A DNA stretch of 64,000 nucleotides from an uncultured Alphaproteobacteria bacterium (GCA_913046035.1 CAJWSW010000003.1:23765-87764); one strand, 5' to 3'. Positions 1 through 9,208 are shown, numbered from the stretch's first letter. Notes: generated by a model from the sequence alone, not told the origin. Translations and numbers: made by a program.

Positions 1-2
1 AA

Positions 3-179
3 GGGGATATAGAGTACCGTCACCTAGAGGTGTTTAAGAGGATTGGATGTTTTCATGTCGATTACGCTGTGTCGCCAAACGCTAAAGGTAATAATTTTGA
101 CGTTTTTAAAATTCTCTCAAACATTGACCTCTTTCACGCAAACACCGGCGATTCTGCTAAGGTCCGCTATCTGAATTAA
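3..179 (+). CDS. C-terminal fragment of an unrecognised protein (runs off the window start)
   Basis: An open frame enters from the left edge and stops with TAA at 177-179, giving 58 codons with no internal stop. The translation has ordinary composition and ends about 17 bases before the next start, in the same direction, which fits the tail of an upstream gene. I recognise no family from this short tail. It could be chance, but the codon use looks like the neighbours. Confidence 0.45.
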   Translation, partial: GDIEYRHLEVFKRIGCFHVDYAVSPNAKGNNFDVFKILSNIDLFHANTGDSAKVRYLN

Positions 180-195
180 TCGCGGGAGCTTGCTT

Positions 196-1218
196 ATGCC
201 TTCCAGATTGTTTGCTTTTGGGGTCACGTTCGGTATTGCCGCGTTGATGACCTATGTCCTGGTAACGGGGCGGGATCTTTTAATTCCGTTCGCGATCGCG
301 GTAATGATCTGGTATGTGATTATTGCACTCTCTCGTCTGATCGAGGTTCAGCTGAGTGCGCCAAGCTGGCTATCTCTGTCCGCATCGATTATTTTTTTTG
401 TTGTAGTGCTTGGGCTAATCGTAGAATTAATCAGTGGAAATATTACCGCTGTGCGTGACGCAGCGCCAACCTATCAGGCTAACCTTGAAAAATTAGTCGA
501 AAGCGCAATGAAGCTTTCAGGACTTACAGAACTGCCAACCATAGCGAACATTGTGGACCAGGTTGATGTAAGGGCACTGATTAGCGGCGTCGCCGGCGCG
601 GTTGCAAAAGTGGCTGGGAATACAGGTTTAATTGTCATCTACGTTATTTTTCTGTTGGCCGAACAGCGAACATTCCCTCGGAAGATAGAGGCTTTGTTCC
701 CAGAAGCCGGACGGCGAAAAGAGGTTCAGATCATCTTGTCTGATATTCAGAAACGCACCCAAACGTATATTGCGGTAAAGACGCTCCTCAGCTTGGTAAC
801 GGCAGTTATAAGCTATGTGGTTCTTGTTGCAGTGGGTTTGGACCTCGCCGGTTTTTGGGCCTTCGTTATTTTCTTGTTAGCTTACATTCCAACAATTGGT
901 TCTTTGCTTGGTGTAATCTTTCCGGCTCTGATGGCGTTGCTCCAGTTCGGCGGCATAAGTGAATTTCTTATTATTGCGGTAGGACTAGGCGCCGCCCAGT
1001 TGGTTATTGGCAATGTGCTTGAGCCCCGAATGATGGGGCGGTCACTCAACCTTTCGTCGTTAGTGGTAATCGTGTCGTTGGCAGTGTGGGGGTCACTATG
1101 GGGTGTGACCGGCATGTTTCTGTCGGTCCCAATCACCGTCGTCTTGATGATTATACTCGCCCAATTCAAACAGACACGCCCGATCGCGATCCTTCTGAGT
1201 GCGAACGGGAAAGTCTGA
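196..1218 (+). CDS. AI-2E family transporter (PerM/TqsA-like permease)
   Basis: A 340-residue inner-membrane protein of the AI-2E/UPF0118 permease family, whose members export small molecules or ions; the substrate cannot be told from sequence. There are hydrophobic segments near residues 5-50, 60-80 and 140-155, then a C-terminal block of four or five. The family signatures are present: a PTIGS loop around residue 235 and an EPRMMG motif around residue 280 just before the last helices. I start at the ATG at 196 because GGGAG lies 7 bases upstream; a TTG six bases earlier is the only longer alternative. It stands alone, converging on the following carboxylate carrier gene. Length is normal for the family. 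Confidence 0.85.
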   Translation: MPSRLFAFGVTFGIAALMTYVLVTGRDLLIPFAIAVMIWYVIIALSRLIEVQLSAPSWLSLSASIIFFVVVLGLIVELISGNITAVRDAAPTYQANLEKLVESAMKLSGLTELPTIANIVDQVDVRALISGVAGAVAKVAGNTGLIVIYVIFLLAEQRTFPRKIEALFPEAGRRKEVQIILSDIQKRTQTYIAVKTLLSLVTAVISYVVLVAVGLDLAGFWAFVIFLLAYIPTIGSLLGVIFPALMALLQFGGISEFLIIAVGLGAAQLVIGNVLEPRMMGRSLNLSSLVVIVSLAVWGSLWGVTGMFLSVPITVVLMIILAQFKQTRPIAILLSANGKV

Positions 1219-1240
1219 AGTTACACAGGTTTTTCGACGA

Positions 1241-2629
1241 CTACTTGAAATAACCAAGAGCCTGCCACCATAGATATAAAAGAGGCATTATCAGGATCCA
1301 TGCGGTGGCGCACATCGCAAGAATAAGCCGCGTCAAATGAGCCATTGATATACCAGCCAGGTGCGCCGCCAGTATGAAGGGCGGAAATTGGTATGCAAAC
1401 ATCGCCATCGTCCAGCTTAGCGGTTGCGTCAACAAAACTGTCTTTATCGGCCAGCCTGTGGAGGCTGCTATTTCGGTTGCAAGCGTTGTCATTATAGCGG
1501 GTTGTCCCGGCACAGTTGTTACAAGCCCCATTGCAGCACCTACAGCACTGATAGTGACAAAATTTAAAAAGTCTTGACCCTCGGTTAAAGGTATAATGTC
1601 AAACAGAAAGCCACTGATATATGCACCAAGGCCAGCATCGGCGACCACCGCACCCATGCCGATAACGCCGGCCACAAAAAACCATGGCGCATATGAAATT
1701 TTACTCATCATGATTGATGCGGGGACAAGGCCAACGCGCGGCAGCATACAAATTAAAGCAGCGCCGAGCGCGATCCATGCCGGCGACACACCGTGTGCAA
1801 AATCCGTTAGCCAAAGACCGAGTGCAGCGGCTAGCACCATCATTAAACGTGTCTGTTCTGCAGAGGATTTGATGGGTGCAACTTTGTCGTCATCTTTTTC
1901 GATTTCGTCTGCGAATAGTGTTCGGCACAGCAGTGGAATCGCGATGATTGATACAGTGCCGATAACCGGAAAGTTGGCGATTAGATATTCGGCGTATGTG
2001 AAGGTTATGCCGTGAATACTCTCGGTTGCACCCAGCCACCCCAAATTTGGCACTGCTGCGGGAAGTACTGCGAGACTTGGATAAACTGATCCCGCCGCAA
2101 CGGCTAAGCCCATCCCAGCACGTCCATGGCTTCCTGGCCCAAACCCAATTTCATCCGCAAGTGCCATGAAGATTGGAATCATGATCACAATACGCCCGGT
2201 GTTTGAGGGAATAATGAAGCAAAGGACTGTGCTCACTGCGGTAATTCCGCATAGAATTCCAAAATAGCTGCTGGGAAAGATTTTTAAGAGCCAGCTAGCA
2301 AGCGTTCGGCCGAAACCGGTTTCTTGGACCGCGGCGCCAATTATTAGCCCGCCAAAAATCATCCATACTGCCGCAGAATGAAACCCGGAAAAAACCATCG
2401 GCGCTGCGGCATCTGTCAAGACCATCGCGAGAAAAAAGAATATTATAGCCGTGAAGTATTCTGGGACGATGCCACTGGCCCAAAGTGAAACCGCCACAAC
2501 TACGACGGCGGCGATCTGCATCGTATCAGAAGACGCGCCGAGGGGTGGTGTCTGACACCATAAAAATATCCCAACTAACAGGCCGATGATCGTCACCGAT
2601 ACCGGGAAAATGCCTATGCTTTTGTCCAT
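1241..2629 (-). CDS. DASS/SLC13 family anion (dicarboxylate) transporter
   Basis: A 462-residue polytopic protein of the divalent anion:Na+ symporter (DASS/SLC13) family, importing di- or tricarboxylates or a similar anion across the inner membrane. About twelve hydrophobic segments are visible. The first repeat has the SNT-type signature (PSNTGR, around residue 160). The second repeat has VPGQPA where many members have a second SNT, so the substrate or cation site may differ from classical citrate and succinate carriers. The ATG at 2629 gives an N-terminus that starts just before the first helix; a GTG at 2677 would add 16 polar residues and has no better ribosome site. It is divergent from the ThDP enzyme gene. 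Confidence 0.8.
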   Translation of the reverse strand: MDKSIGIFPVSVTIIGLLVGIFLWCQTPPLGASSDTMQIAAVVVVAVSLWASGIVPEYFTAIIFFFLAMVLTDAAAPMVFSGFHSAAVWMIFGGLIIGAAVQETGFGRTLASWLLKIFPSSYFGILCGITAVSTVLCFIIPSNTGRIVIMIPIFMALADEIGFGPGSHGRAGMGLAVAAGSVYPSLAVLPAAVPNLGWLGATESIHGITFTYAEYLIANFPVIGTVSIIAIPLLCRTLFADEIEKDDDKVAPIKSSAEQTRLMMVLAAALGLWLTDFAHGVSPAWIALGAALICMLPRVGLVPASIMMSKISYAPWFFVAGVIGMGAVVADAGLGAYISGFLFDIIPLTEGQDFLNFVTISAVGAAMGLVTTVPGQPAIMTTLATEIAASTGWPIKTVLLTQPLSWTMAMFAYQFPPFILAAHLAGISMAHLTRLILAMCATAWILIMPLLYLWWQALGYFK

Positions 2630-2749
2630 TATAAGAAACTGCGGGGCAGCTTGTGGTGTGTCAATACGACAGGACACTTTATGGGCTTAGTTCTGTTGCG
2701 TGGGTGAAGAGGTCGCGGTATGTCGAGGAGCGAGTAAATAGGAAAAGCC

Positions 2750-4351
2750 ATGAACAATGCCGAACTGATTGTCCAAATACTCAAGAAAGTGGGAACTACC
2801 CATGGGTTTGGGATCCCCAGTGGAAACGTTCTACCGTTGATGGAAGCTATGCGACTGCATGATCTACCGTTTGTCCTCACTGCTCACGAGGGGTCTGCTG
2901 GTTTCGCCGCAGATGTCATGGGTAGAATGTTGGAGGTGCCAGGCCTCTGTATCGCAACTTTGGGTCCCGGAGCAACGAACCTTGCCACCGGTGTCGGGAA
3001 TGCTTGGCTTGATCGGTCACCGATGATTGCCATTACCTGTAACTTGCAAACTGATCAGCTTGGCCGGCGGATCCAGATGTATATTGATCACCATCAACTT
3101 TTTAGACCGATCACTAAGGCGACTTTACCGCTGCGTGAGGGTTGCGTTGCGGCGACGGTGGCTGAAGCCGTTAAGATCGCAATGTCTGAACCAAGGGGGC
3201 CGGTGCATCTTGATCTTCCGGAGGATGTTGCTCTCGCCACAGCGACTGAGACTATCCCGGAGATACCTGGTTTTGCACCTATAGAATCTGCCAGCTCTAA
3301 AAGTGTTAACGCTGGTCTTGAAGTAATGGCGATGGCCAGGCGCCCGATAGCTTTGTTTGGATCAAATAGTATGCGGATGAGAGATCCCGGGCTTTTGTTG
3401 TCGTTTATAGAGCACCACGGTTTGCCTTTCTGCACAACCACAATGGCGAAGGGGATGATAGACGAAGATCACCCACTATCCATCGGGTGCATTGAGCGTG
3501 GCAAGCGGCAACTGCAAAGGTCTTTCTTACATTCTTCGGATTTGATTGTAGGGGTTGGCTACGACACCATTGAAGTTGAGTATGAGGCTTGGATTGGCGA
3601 TACGCCGCTCTTACAAATCGACATCGAAAAGGCGGACGTCTCAGCGTCAGTGGATGTAAAAGGCGAAGTGATCGGCGACCTTGATAACTCGTTAGAACAG
3701 ATGGTAGCGATGGACCCAACCTCAAATGTTTGGGGCCAAGACGAGATAGATGGGCACAGGTTGAAATTTCATGCCGCACTGCGTCCGAGCGCGACGACCT
3801 TTACGCCGCACGAAGCAATTGACGTGGTGCGCGATATACTGCCACCTGAGGGTATTTTAACATTCGATGTTGGCGCACATACGCATCAGATTGCCAGCCA
3901 GTGGGTCGCGCATTTTCCGAAGACGTTTCATATAACTAACGGCTGGTCATCGATGGGGTTCGGTCTGCCGTCCGCTATTGCCGCTAAGCTAGCGCGCCCA
4001 GATCTCTCAGTAGTATGCATCCTTGGAGATGGGTGTTTCCAGATGACTTGCGGCGAAATGGCGACAGCAAAACGTCTGGGCATTTGCCTTCCCGTCATCG
4101 TTCTTGATGATCGGTGGCTTGGGCTTATCCGGGTTAAACAACAACGCCGCCAACTACCGGTTTACGGAACCGCATTGCAGGAAGAAGATTATTCCGAGCC
4201 GCCAGCGCATTACTTTGGTGTTCCTGCCGTTGGAGTTAGGGATGCCGAAGCCTTACGAGAAAAACTTAGCCAAGCGTTAGAGAGTAAAGGACCCACAGTA
4301 ATAGAAGCCATAGTCGATGCGGAACATTATTTAGACACGGTCTTTGATTAA
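2750..4351 (+). CDS. Thiamine-diphosphate-dependent enzyme (acetolactate synthase-like)
   Basis: A 533-residue member of the acetolactate synthase/benzoylformate decarboxylase superfamily. The N-terminal PYR domain carries the catalytic glutamate (E47, in a HEGSAG context), a middle domain spans about 190-340, and the C-terminal PP domain has the GDG ThDP/Mg motif at 426-428. The metal motif ends in Asp-Asp (453-454) where most relatives have Asn, which is unusual. An AGGA site precedes the ATG. The next gene is a CDO-like cupin 51 bases downstream, probably cotranscribed. No small regulatory subunit of acetolactate synthase is nearby, so a catabolic 2-oxoacid decarboxylase or C-C lyase is more likely than valine biosynthesis. 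The substrate is unknown. Confidence 0.8.
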   Translation: MNNAELIVQILKKVGTTHGFGIPSGNVLPLMEAMRLHDLPFVLTAHEGSAGFAADVMGRMLEVPGLCIATLGPGATNLATGVGNAWLDRSPMIAITCNLQTDQLGRRIQMYIDHHQLFRPITKATLPLREGCVAATVAEAVKIAMSEPRGPVHLDLPEDVALATATETIPEIPGFAPIESASSKSVNAGLEVMAMARRPIALFGSNSMRMRDPGLLLSFIEHHGLPFCTTTMAKGMIDEDHPLSIGCIERGKRQLQRSFLHSSDLIVGVGYDTIEVEYEAWIGDTPLLQIDIEKADVSASVDVKGEVIGDLDNSLEQMVAMDPTSNVWGQDEIDGHRLKFHAALRPSATTFTPHEAIDVVRDILPPEGILTFDVGAHTHQIASQWVAHFPKTFHITNGWSSMGFGLPSAIAAKLARPDLSVVCILGDGCFQMTCGEMATAKRLGICLPVIVLDDRWLGLIRVKQQRRQLPVYGTALQEEDYSEPPAHYFGVPAVGVRDAEALREKLSQALESKGPTVIEAIVDAEHYLDTVFD

Positions 4352-4402
4352 GAAAATTTTGAACGTAAAATTAGGGTTAAAATACAGCCGAGGGGAATTT
4401 TG

Positions 4403-4909
4403 ATGGTGTATACGCTCGAACAGCTATCTGCCGACTGCAGAGCCGCTATGGATGCAGATCCAGGTCCTGCCGGTCGAGAGAGGGTTAGGGATTTTGTCTC
4501 GCAGGCGTGCAACGATGATGATTTCGTCGCCGAACATTTTAACCCGGAAAACACAACCCCCCGCAAGGTAATCTATGAGGATAAAAAACATAAGTTTTGT
4601 ATCCTGGCCCATGTATACGAGGGTGCGAAAGGCTCCAATCCCCACGACCACGGTCCTAGTTGGGCAATATATGCACAAGTGGAGGGCGTAACGACCATGA
4701 CGGATTGGGAAAAAATAAAGGAGCCCGAGAATGGCAATCCCGGCGAGGTTCGTAAATTAAAAGACTACGATATGCATAGAGGGGATGCTTATCTATATAA
4801 TGAGGGAGATCTGCATTCACCTTCGCGTTCCGCAACAACCCGATTAATCCGGGTTGAAGGCCAGAACCTAATTGGTGTGAAACGAGACACTTATAAAGCA
4901 ATTGATTGA
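4403..4909 (+). CDS. Cysteine dioxygenase-like cupin protein
   Basis: A 168-residue cupin of the cysteine dioxygenase-like group. The metal-binding H-x-H is at H81/H83 (PHDHGPSW context) and a third likely ligand is H138 (DLHSPS). These positions suit a mononuclear iron thiol or small-acid dioxygenase, but it is shorter than true cysteine dioxygenases and I do not assign a substrate. The ATG at 4403 has AGGGGA 6 bases upstream; a TTG immediately before it is less likely. It follows the ThDP enzyme by 51 bases and is probably in the same transcript, so it may act on that enzyme's product. A second, longer relative lies at 29431. Confidence 0.75.
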   Translation: MVYTLEQLSADCRAAMDADPGPAGRERVRDFVSQACNDDDFVAEHFNPENTTPRKVIYEDKKHKFCILAHVYEGAKGSNPHDHGPSWAIYAQVEGVTTMTDWEKIKEPENGNPGEVRKLKDYDMHRGDAYLYNEGDLHSPSRSATTRLIRVEGQNLIGVKRDTYKAID

Positions 4910-5149
4910 TCCCGACTTGCGAAACCCTTGCATCGCTATAGTCGAGAGGTGTCCAATGGCTATCATGCGTTTGGAACTGAATTTGGTTGCAATGAATTTG
5001 CTCAGGGTAGTCCGCCGCCTCAGCACTTGCTGGGTGTTGATCTAGAGTATCATAGCAAAATAACTTAAGTGTCCGATAAGGATATTAAGTCCGCCAAAGA
5101 GTACATACCGGCAGCACTGAGGATCATAAAAGTAAGAGAAAATAAAAAC

Positions 5150-5635
5150 TTATTTCTTATCAGTGTTGGTACCGTGTAATTGCCTGCGGGCTGTCTCTCT
5201 TAACTCCGCTTTTTCGAGACTCAACTTATCTTTCAAGCTCATCAGGTAGGCAGAACCTGCCAAAATCAGAACAGCTCCTGCTGCTGAAATAAGTAATAGT
5301 GGCTCAGCCTCTTTTCCTTGGCCGATTATTGTTCTGCAAAGTGCTGTGATTGCAATGATAATTGGCAATGTTACAGGTATCCTCCTGCTCGCGTAGAAGG
5401 CACCCACCATGCCGACAATCTCAGCGTAGATGAAAAATAAAAAGAGATCCGAGAGACTTACGGACTGCGATATCCATACGGCTTTTAAATCAATAACCGC
5501 TGCAACCATGGTAAGCGCGCCGATGATCGCCAACAAGACTTTTTCACTAATAATCGTGGTCCAATGGAGCCCATTGTTGAAGCCGAGGTCATCCCCGAAA
5601 AGAGCTTTGAGGATTTTTGGGGTCCGATTTTCCAT
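5150..5635 (-). CDS. psiE: PsiE family phosphate-starvation-inducible membrane protein
   Basis: A 161-residue protein with four hydrophobic segments (about 28-47, 58-80, 88-105, 112-130) and the family core around FFIYAEIVGMVGAFY and an RTIIG stretch. It matches PsiE, an inner-membrane protein named for phosphate-starvation induction in Escherichia coli; its molecular role is not established. The ATG start is clear. It lies 129 bases downstream of ligB on the same strand and is probably a separate unit. I see no convincing Pho box upstream. Confidence 0.8.
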   Translation of the reverse strand: MENRTPKILKALFGDDLGFNNGLHWTTIISEKVLLAIIGALTMVAAVIDLKAVWISQSVSLSDLFLFFIYAEIVGMVGAFYASRRIPVTLPIIIAITALCRTIIGQGKEAEPLLLISAAGAVLILAGSAYLMSLKDKLSLEKAELRETARRQLHGTNTDKK

Positions 5636-5764
5636 ACAACTACACCCTGATTTTTATGATGTTATTACGTTGGTTGTGCCAAATAGGATTTTGTTCAAAT
5701 CCCCCTAAGTCAAAGGGTTGAGACTGAGGTTCAGTCAGATCTGACAGAGGAGCAACGTATGCAC

Positions 5765-6619
5765 TTATGGGTGCTCCGACGATGCGCTGTCTTCGAGAGC
5801 AATGAGACCCATCCCAGTGGTCATTGGTGCGTAATAATTACGGTGGATCCGTTTAACATTTTCGCTCATTGCACCGCGCATCGTGAGCCACATTATAAGC
5901 TCGACCGCCTCTGCGCCGGCCTGTTCCATGATTTGCTGATGCGTCATTTCTGTAAGTACGTTCGGATTTGTTTCGATCTTATCTAAGAAGTTATTGTCAA
6001 ACTCAGTGTTAAGGTGCCCGAACCTTGCACCATTAAGCTGATGGGACATGCCGCCAGTTCCCAGAATAACGACGCTCTTGTTTTCGGGGTAGGCCTCGAC
6101 TGCTTCTCGGATTGCTTGGCCTAGTTTCCAGCAACGAAGTGCTGTGGGTAACGGGTGTTGTATTACGTTGACGGCGACGGGGACCACTTGAACCGGCCAA
6201 ACCTCATCGTAATCCCAACAGAGATGCATCGGAACTAAGAAGCCGTGTTCAACCGACATCTCCTGGCACACAGTGATATCAAATTCATTGTAGACTAGTG
6301 AATTACATAGGTGCCAAGAAAAATCGGGATTGCCCTCGAAATCAGGTAGTGGACGGCGACCCCATCCCTCATCGCCTACCGCGTAGTTTTCAGCCGCTCC
6401 AACTGCAAAAGTAGGGTATTTGTCGAAAAAGAAGTCGCAGCCATGATCGTTGTAGACGACTATAGCAATGTCTGGTTTTTTTTCATTTAGCCACGTTTTG
6501 ACGGGCTTATAACCGTCAAACAAGGGCTTCCAGTCGGGTTCGTTTTGGCGTCCCTGATCATGAACAAGCCCGATTGAGGGTACATGCGACGTGCCGATAC
6601 CAGCGATGATTTTAGCCAT
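5765..6619 (-). CDS. ligB: Class III extradiol dioxygenase, LigB-type catalytic (beta) subunit
   Basis: A 284-residue Fe(II) extradiol dioxygenase large subunit of the protocatechuate 4,5-dioxygenase/gallate dioxygenase group, which opens a catechol-type ring beside the diol. The expected residues align with LigB: metal ligands H12, H59 and E240, and catalytic H193 (GGMSHQ context). The preceding gene, 13 bases upstream, encodes the LigA-type subunit, so the enzyme is a two-subunit type. Amidase and SDR genes lie upstream in the same direction, which suggests an aromatic amide or a side-chain-bearing catechol as the ultimate substrate (inference). Protocatechuate is possible, but no LigC or LigI homologue is in the window. 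Confidence 0.88.
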   Translation of the reverse strand: MAKIIAGIGTSHVPSIGLVHDQGRQNEPDWKPLFDGYKPVKTWLNEKKPDIAIVVYNDHGCDFFFDKYPTFAVGAAENYAVGDEGWGRRPLPDFEGNPDFSWHLCNSLVYNEFDITVCQEMSVEHGFLVPMHLCWDYDEVWPVQVVPVAVNVIQHPLPTALRCWKLGQAIREAVEAYPENKSVVILGTGGMSHQLNGARFGHLNTEFDNNFLDKIETNPNVLTEMTHQQIMEQAGAEAVELIMWLTMRGAMSENVKRIHRNYYAPMTTGMGLIALEDSASSEHP

Positions 6620-6632
6620 AGCCTTAGCCTAG

Positions 6633-6995
6633 TTATTTTGCGCCTGCGGCGTTACGAGTTGCGAGAAATTCTTCGTATGTTTCATCCCGTTGATGAGCGC
6701 CGATCTGGTACAAACCGTGTCCTGTAACTGCTCCTATTTTCATAATCATATAAATATTACCTCCATATTCATTCATTATGGTGCGCCAGTCCCTATCTCG
6801 AATGAGCTGACGTTCGACGTCCTCAAGGTCAGCCGACGCCAGCACTGCCTCTTCGTCTGCAATGAATGCTTCACGGTTTTCTGGTTTGCACATAGACATC
6901 GCAAATTTATTAAGCCGGTATCCTCTCCGACTCTCTTTGGGCCCAAAAACCTGTGTATCCGCAATAGGGCGGGATTTGTCTAATTGAACTGCCAT
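6633..6995 (-). CDS. ligA: LigA-type small (alpha) subunit of extradiol dioxygenase
   Basis: A 120-residue protein with the LigA fold signature: a GYRLNKFAMS helix, followed by a PENREAF segment, and the G-x-N-x-Y (GGNIYM) stretch. In LigAB this subunit caps the active site of LigB and contacts substrate. I choose the ATG at 6995, which has a purine-rich AGAGA upstream; an ATG at 7016 would add seven residues. It lies 13 bases upstream of ligB and 76 bases downstream of the SDR, so the order amidase-SDR-ligA-ligB looks like one operon. Confidence 0.85.
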   Translation of the reverse strand: MAVQLDKSRPIADTQVFGPKESRRGYRLNKFAMSMCKPENREAFIADEEAVLASADLEDVERQLIRDRDWRTIMNEYGGNIYMIMKIGAVTGHGLYQIGAHQRDETYEEFLATRNAAGAK

Positions 6996-7071
6996 ATCAT
7001 TTCTCTGCTTGAACATGGCGAGATACTACAGCGTGTTTACCTGACCGTGAATGGATCAACACCATAGATCT

Positions 7072-7827
7072 CTAATTCATCGCCGAACCACCATCGACCG
7101 CCAGTAATTGGCCGGTGATGAAATCGCTCTCGGCACTGGCAAGAAAGACACACGCGCCTACAACATCATCGGGGACCTGTTCACGTTTTATTGCGCGCGT
7201 CTCTGTCCCCATTGCTATATGATTGCGCACGTTATCCTGCGCGAGGACTGCGTCGGTCATAACGCCACCGGGAGCAATTGTATTCGCGCGTATGCCGTCA
7301 ACGCCTAATTCACGAGCGATAGATCGTGTAAAAGAAATCACGGCACCCTTTGAGGTATCGTAATGCAGCAGGTTCGTCTGACCCTTTAAAGCGCGACCCG
7401 ATGAAATATTGATGATTTTCCCGTATCCCCTCTTTTGCATGTGAGGTACGACCGCTTTTGTGCAGAGGAATGTGCCATTGATATTGACATCAAGTATCTG
7501 GTCCCATTCCGTCTTTTCTATCTCGAGGATTGGTTTTGCGGGGACGTGAACCCACAGTGCGGCATTATTGACTAAAACATCTATGCCACCAAACTTATCT
7601 AGCGTTTTCTCCACCATATTTTGCACAGCAGCTTCATCGGTAACATCGGTCTTAACAAACATCGGTTCGCTCCCGAGGCCCTCGACCTTTTTTATTAGTT
7701 TATCTGCTGGCACTACATCCGCTATGACTACGCGGGCACCTTCCGCCACGAATTCCCGAACGTATGCCGCACCGATACCCTGTGATCCGCCGGTTATAAT
7801 GGAAACCCTGTCTTTAAGTCTCAGCAT
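7072..7827 (-). CDS. SDR family oxidoreductase
   Basis: A 251-residue classical short-chain dehydrogenase. The NAD(P)-binding TGGSQGIG is at 12-19 and NNAA at 87-90; the catalytic Ser142/143, Tyr156 and Lys160 are all present. Asp at about residue 37, after the second strand, suggests NAD(H) rather than NADP(H). It starts 16 bases after the amidase stop codon and runs toward ligA, so it probably oxidises an alcohol or dihydrodiol intermediate of the same aromatic pathway (inference). The ribosome site is an uninterrupted run of nine G residues, which is unusual and reported separately. Confidence 0.85.
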   Translation of the reverse strand: MLRLKDRVSIITGGSQGIGAAYVREFVAEGARVVIADVVPADKLIKKVEGLGSEPMFVKTDVTDEAAVQNMVEKTLDKFGGIDVLVNNAALWVHVPAKPILEIEKTEWDQILDVNINGTFLCTKAVVPHMQKRGYGKIINISSGRALKGQTNLLHYDTSKGAVISFTRSIARELGVDGIRANTIAPGGVMTDAVLAQDNVRNHIAMGTETRAIKREQVPDDVVGACVFLASAESDFITGQLLAVDGGSAMN

Positions 7828-7843
7828 ATTGTCGCCCCCCCCC

Positions 7844-9208
7844 TTAAGCTTGGAAATGATCCTCTGAAATCCAACGACCTATAGCTGTCAATCGCTCGTC
7901 TTCATCGAACTGTCCTAGTATTTGAACTCCGACCGGCACATTGCCGACTGCCATCAGTGGTAGTGATAAGGCTGGCATGCCTACCACCGATGAACCTTCG
8001 TTAAATACAGCACTACCTTGATCCATTCCAACAGGGCCGGGACCCGGCGAAGAGAGTGTTATAAAAGCGTCAGCTCTGAGAGCGAGTTGTCGGTGCAGAT
8101 CCCTTATACGAACTCTGCGGTTTAGTGCCTCGCGATACTCAGCTTGGCTTAACCCTTCTGCTTCCTTTAGCCCCATTAAAAGCCGTGGTGGTATCTTATC
8201 TGGATAGCGTTCTTTGTATTGAAGCATCGGCCATTTAAATTCAAATCGATAAAGGCTACGCCATAGCTCAGGCATTTCCGCGAATGCTTGTTCGTAAGCC
8301 TCGATTGAAGGGTCGTCTGTCCGGTCATAGATCTCTACTCCGGCAGCACGTAAACCGTCGAGGAATTTTGCAAATTCCGCTTTGGTAGTATCGTCAGTCT
8401 GGCCCCAACCGGCGGTATGAAGTTGAATCAGACGAGATGGTTTCCGAGGTGCGGGTGGCTCGTCGGCGCCAAAAAGGCCTGGGTAACCAGGATCGCCGCC
8501 GCCGAACCTCGAAATGTGTCGTGACATTATCCAGACATCGGATAAATCGCCCCCAAACACGCCCAAATGATCCATGCTATGTGCTGCGGAAAAGACGCCT
8601 TGCCTGTTTAAAGCCCCAAAAGTTGCTTTAATGGCGTAGGCCCCGCAGAAACTCGCGGGTCGTATAGTAGACCCCCGCGCGTGCGTTCCCAGCGCTCCTG
8701 GGATGGTGCCCCCGCCGACTGCGGCAGCCGTGCCTGAAGAGGAACCGCCGGGTGTCCTCGTAAGATCGTGAGGGTTTCGGGTCCGTGATGGGTCACCCCC
8801 GCCAAAGGTGACGGTGACGGTCTTTCCTAGGATGACTGCGCCGCCCTCTCGTAGCGCGTTAACGGAGGCCGCGTCGCGAATTGGCCTGTTGTTCTTAAAT
8901 AGCTCACTTCCGTATTCGGTGGGCATGTCTACGGTTTCTATGAGGTCCTTAACACCGATCGGCATTCCATCCACAAGCGATAGTGATCTTCCCTCCGCAT
9001 AACGTTTCCCGGCCTCATCCGCAGCAGCGCGCGCAGGCTCGGAATTAACAATCTCCCACGCCATTACATCGTCTTCTATCGCGTCGATCTTTTCGAGGCA
9101 GCGTTCTAAGTAGGCTCGCGGTGTATCACTACCGTCATGAAAACTGGATACTGCGTCATGGAACGTCATCAGATTATGGTTATTTGGATCATAAACTGGA
9201 TTACTCAC
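7844..9208 (-). CDS. Amidase signature family hydrolase
   Basis: A 454-residue amidase-signature enzyme, hydrolysing a carboxamide or related amide to acid and ammonia or amine. The Ser-cisSer-Lys triad is visible: Lys87, Ser156 in the GGSSSG loop, and Ser180 in an RGST context. Most relatives have GGS at the nucleophile, so the ARGST variant is slightly odd. I place the start at the GTG at 9208, where GGGAGG lies 9 bases upstream; an ATG at 9169 would remove part of helix 1, and the longest frame to 9349 overlaps the divergent SDR. It heads the amidase-SDR-ligA-ligB operon. GatA is unlikely because no gatB or gatC is nearby. Confidence 0.82.
   Translation of the reverse strand: MSNPVYDPNNHNLMTFHDAVSSFHDGSDTPRAYLERCLEKIDAIEDDVMAWEIVNSEPARAAADEAGKRYAEGRSLSLVDGMPIGVKDLIETVDMPTEYGSELFKNNRPIRDAASVNALREGGAVILGKTVTVTFGGGDPSRTRNPHDLTRTPGGSSSGTAAAVGGGTIPGALGTHARGSTIRPASFCGAYAIKATFGALNRQGVFSAAHSMDHLGVFGGDLSDVWIMSRHISRFGGGDPGYPGLFGADEPPAPRKPSRLIQLHTAGWGQTDDTTKAEFAKFLDGLRAAGVEIYDRTDDPSIEAYEQAFAEMPELWRSLYRFEFKWPMLQYKERYPDKIPPRLLMGLKEAEGLSQAEYREALNRRVRIRDLHRQLALRADAFITLSSPGPGPVGMDQGSAVFNEGSSVVGMPALSLPLMAVGNVPVGVQILGQFDEDERLTAIGRWISEDHFQA

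Noticed and set aside
1596..2015. A 139-codon plus-strand frame inside the DASS transporter gene
   Set aside because: Antisense to a well-supported membrane protein; low-complexity Ala/Ser/Thr translation.
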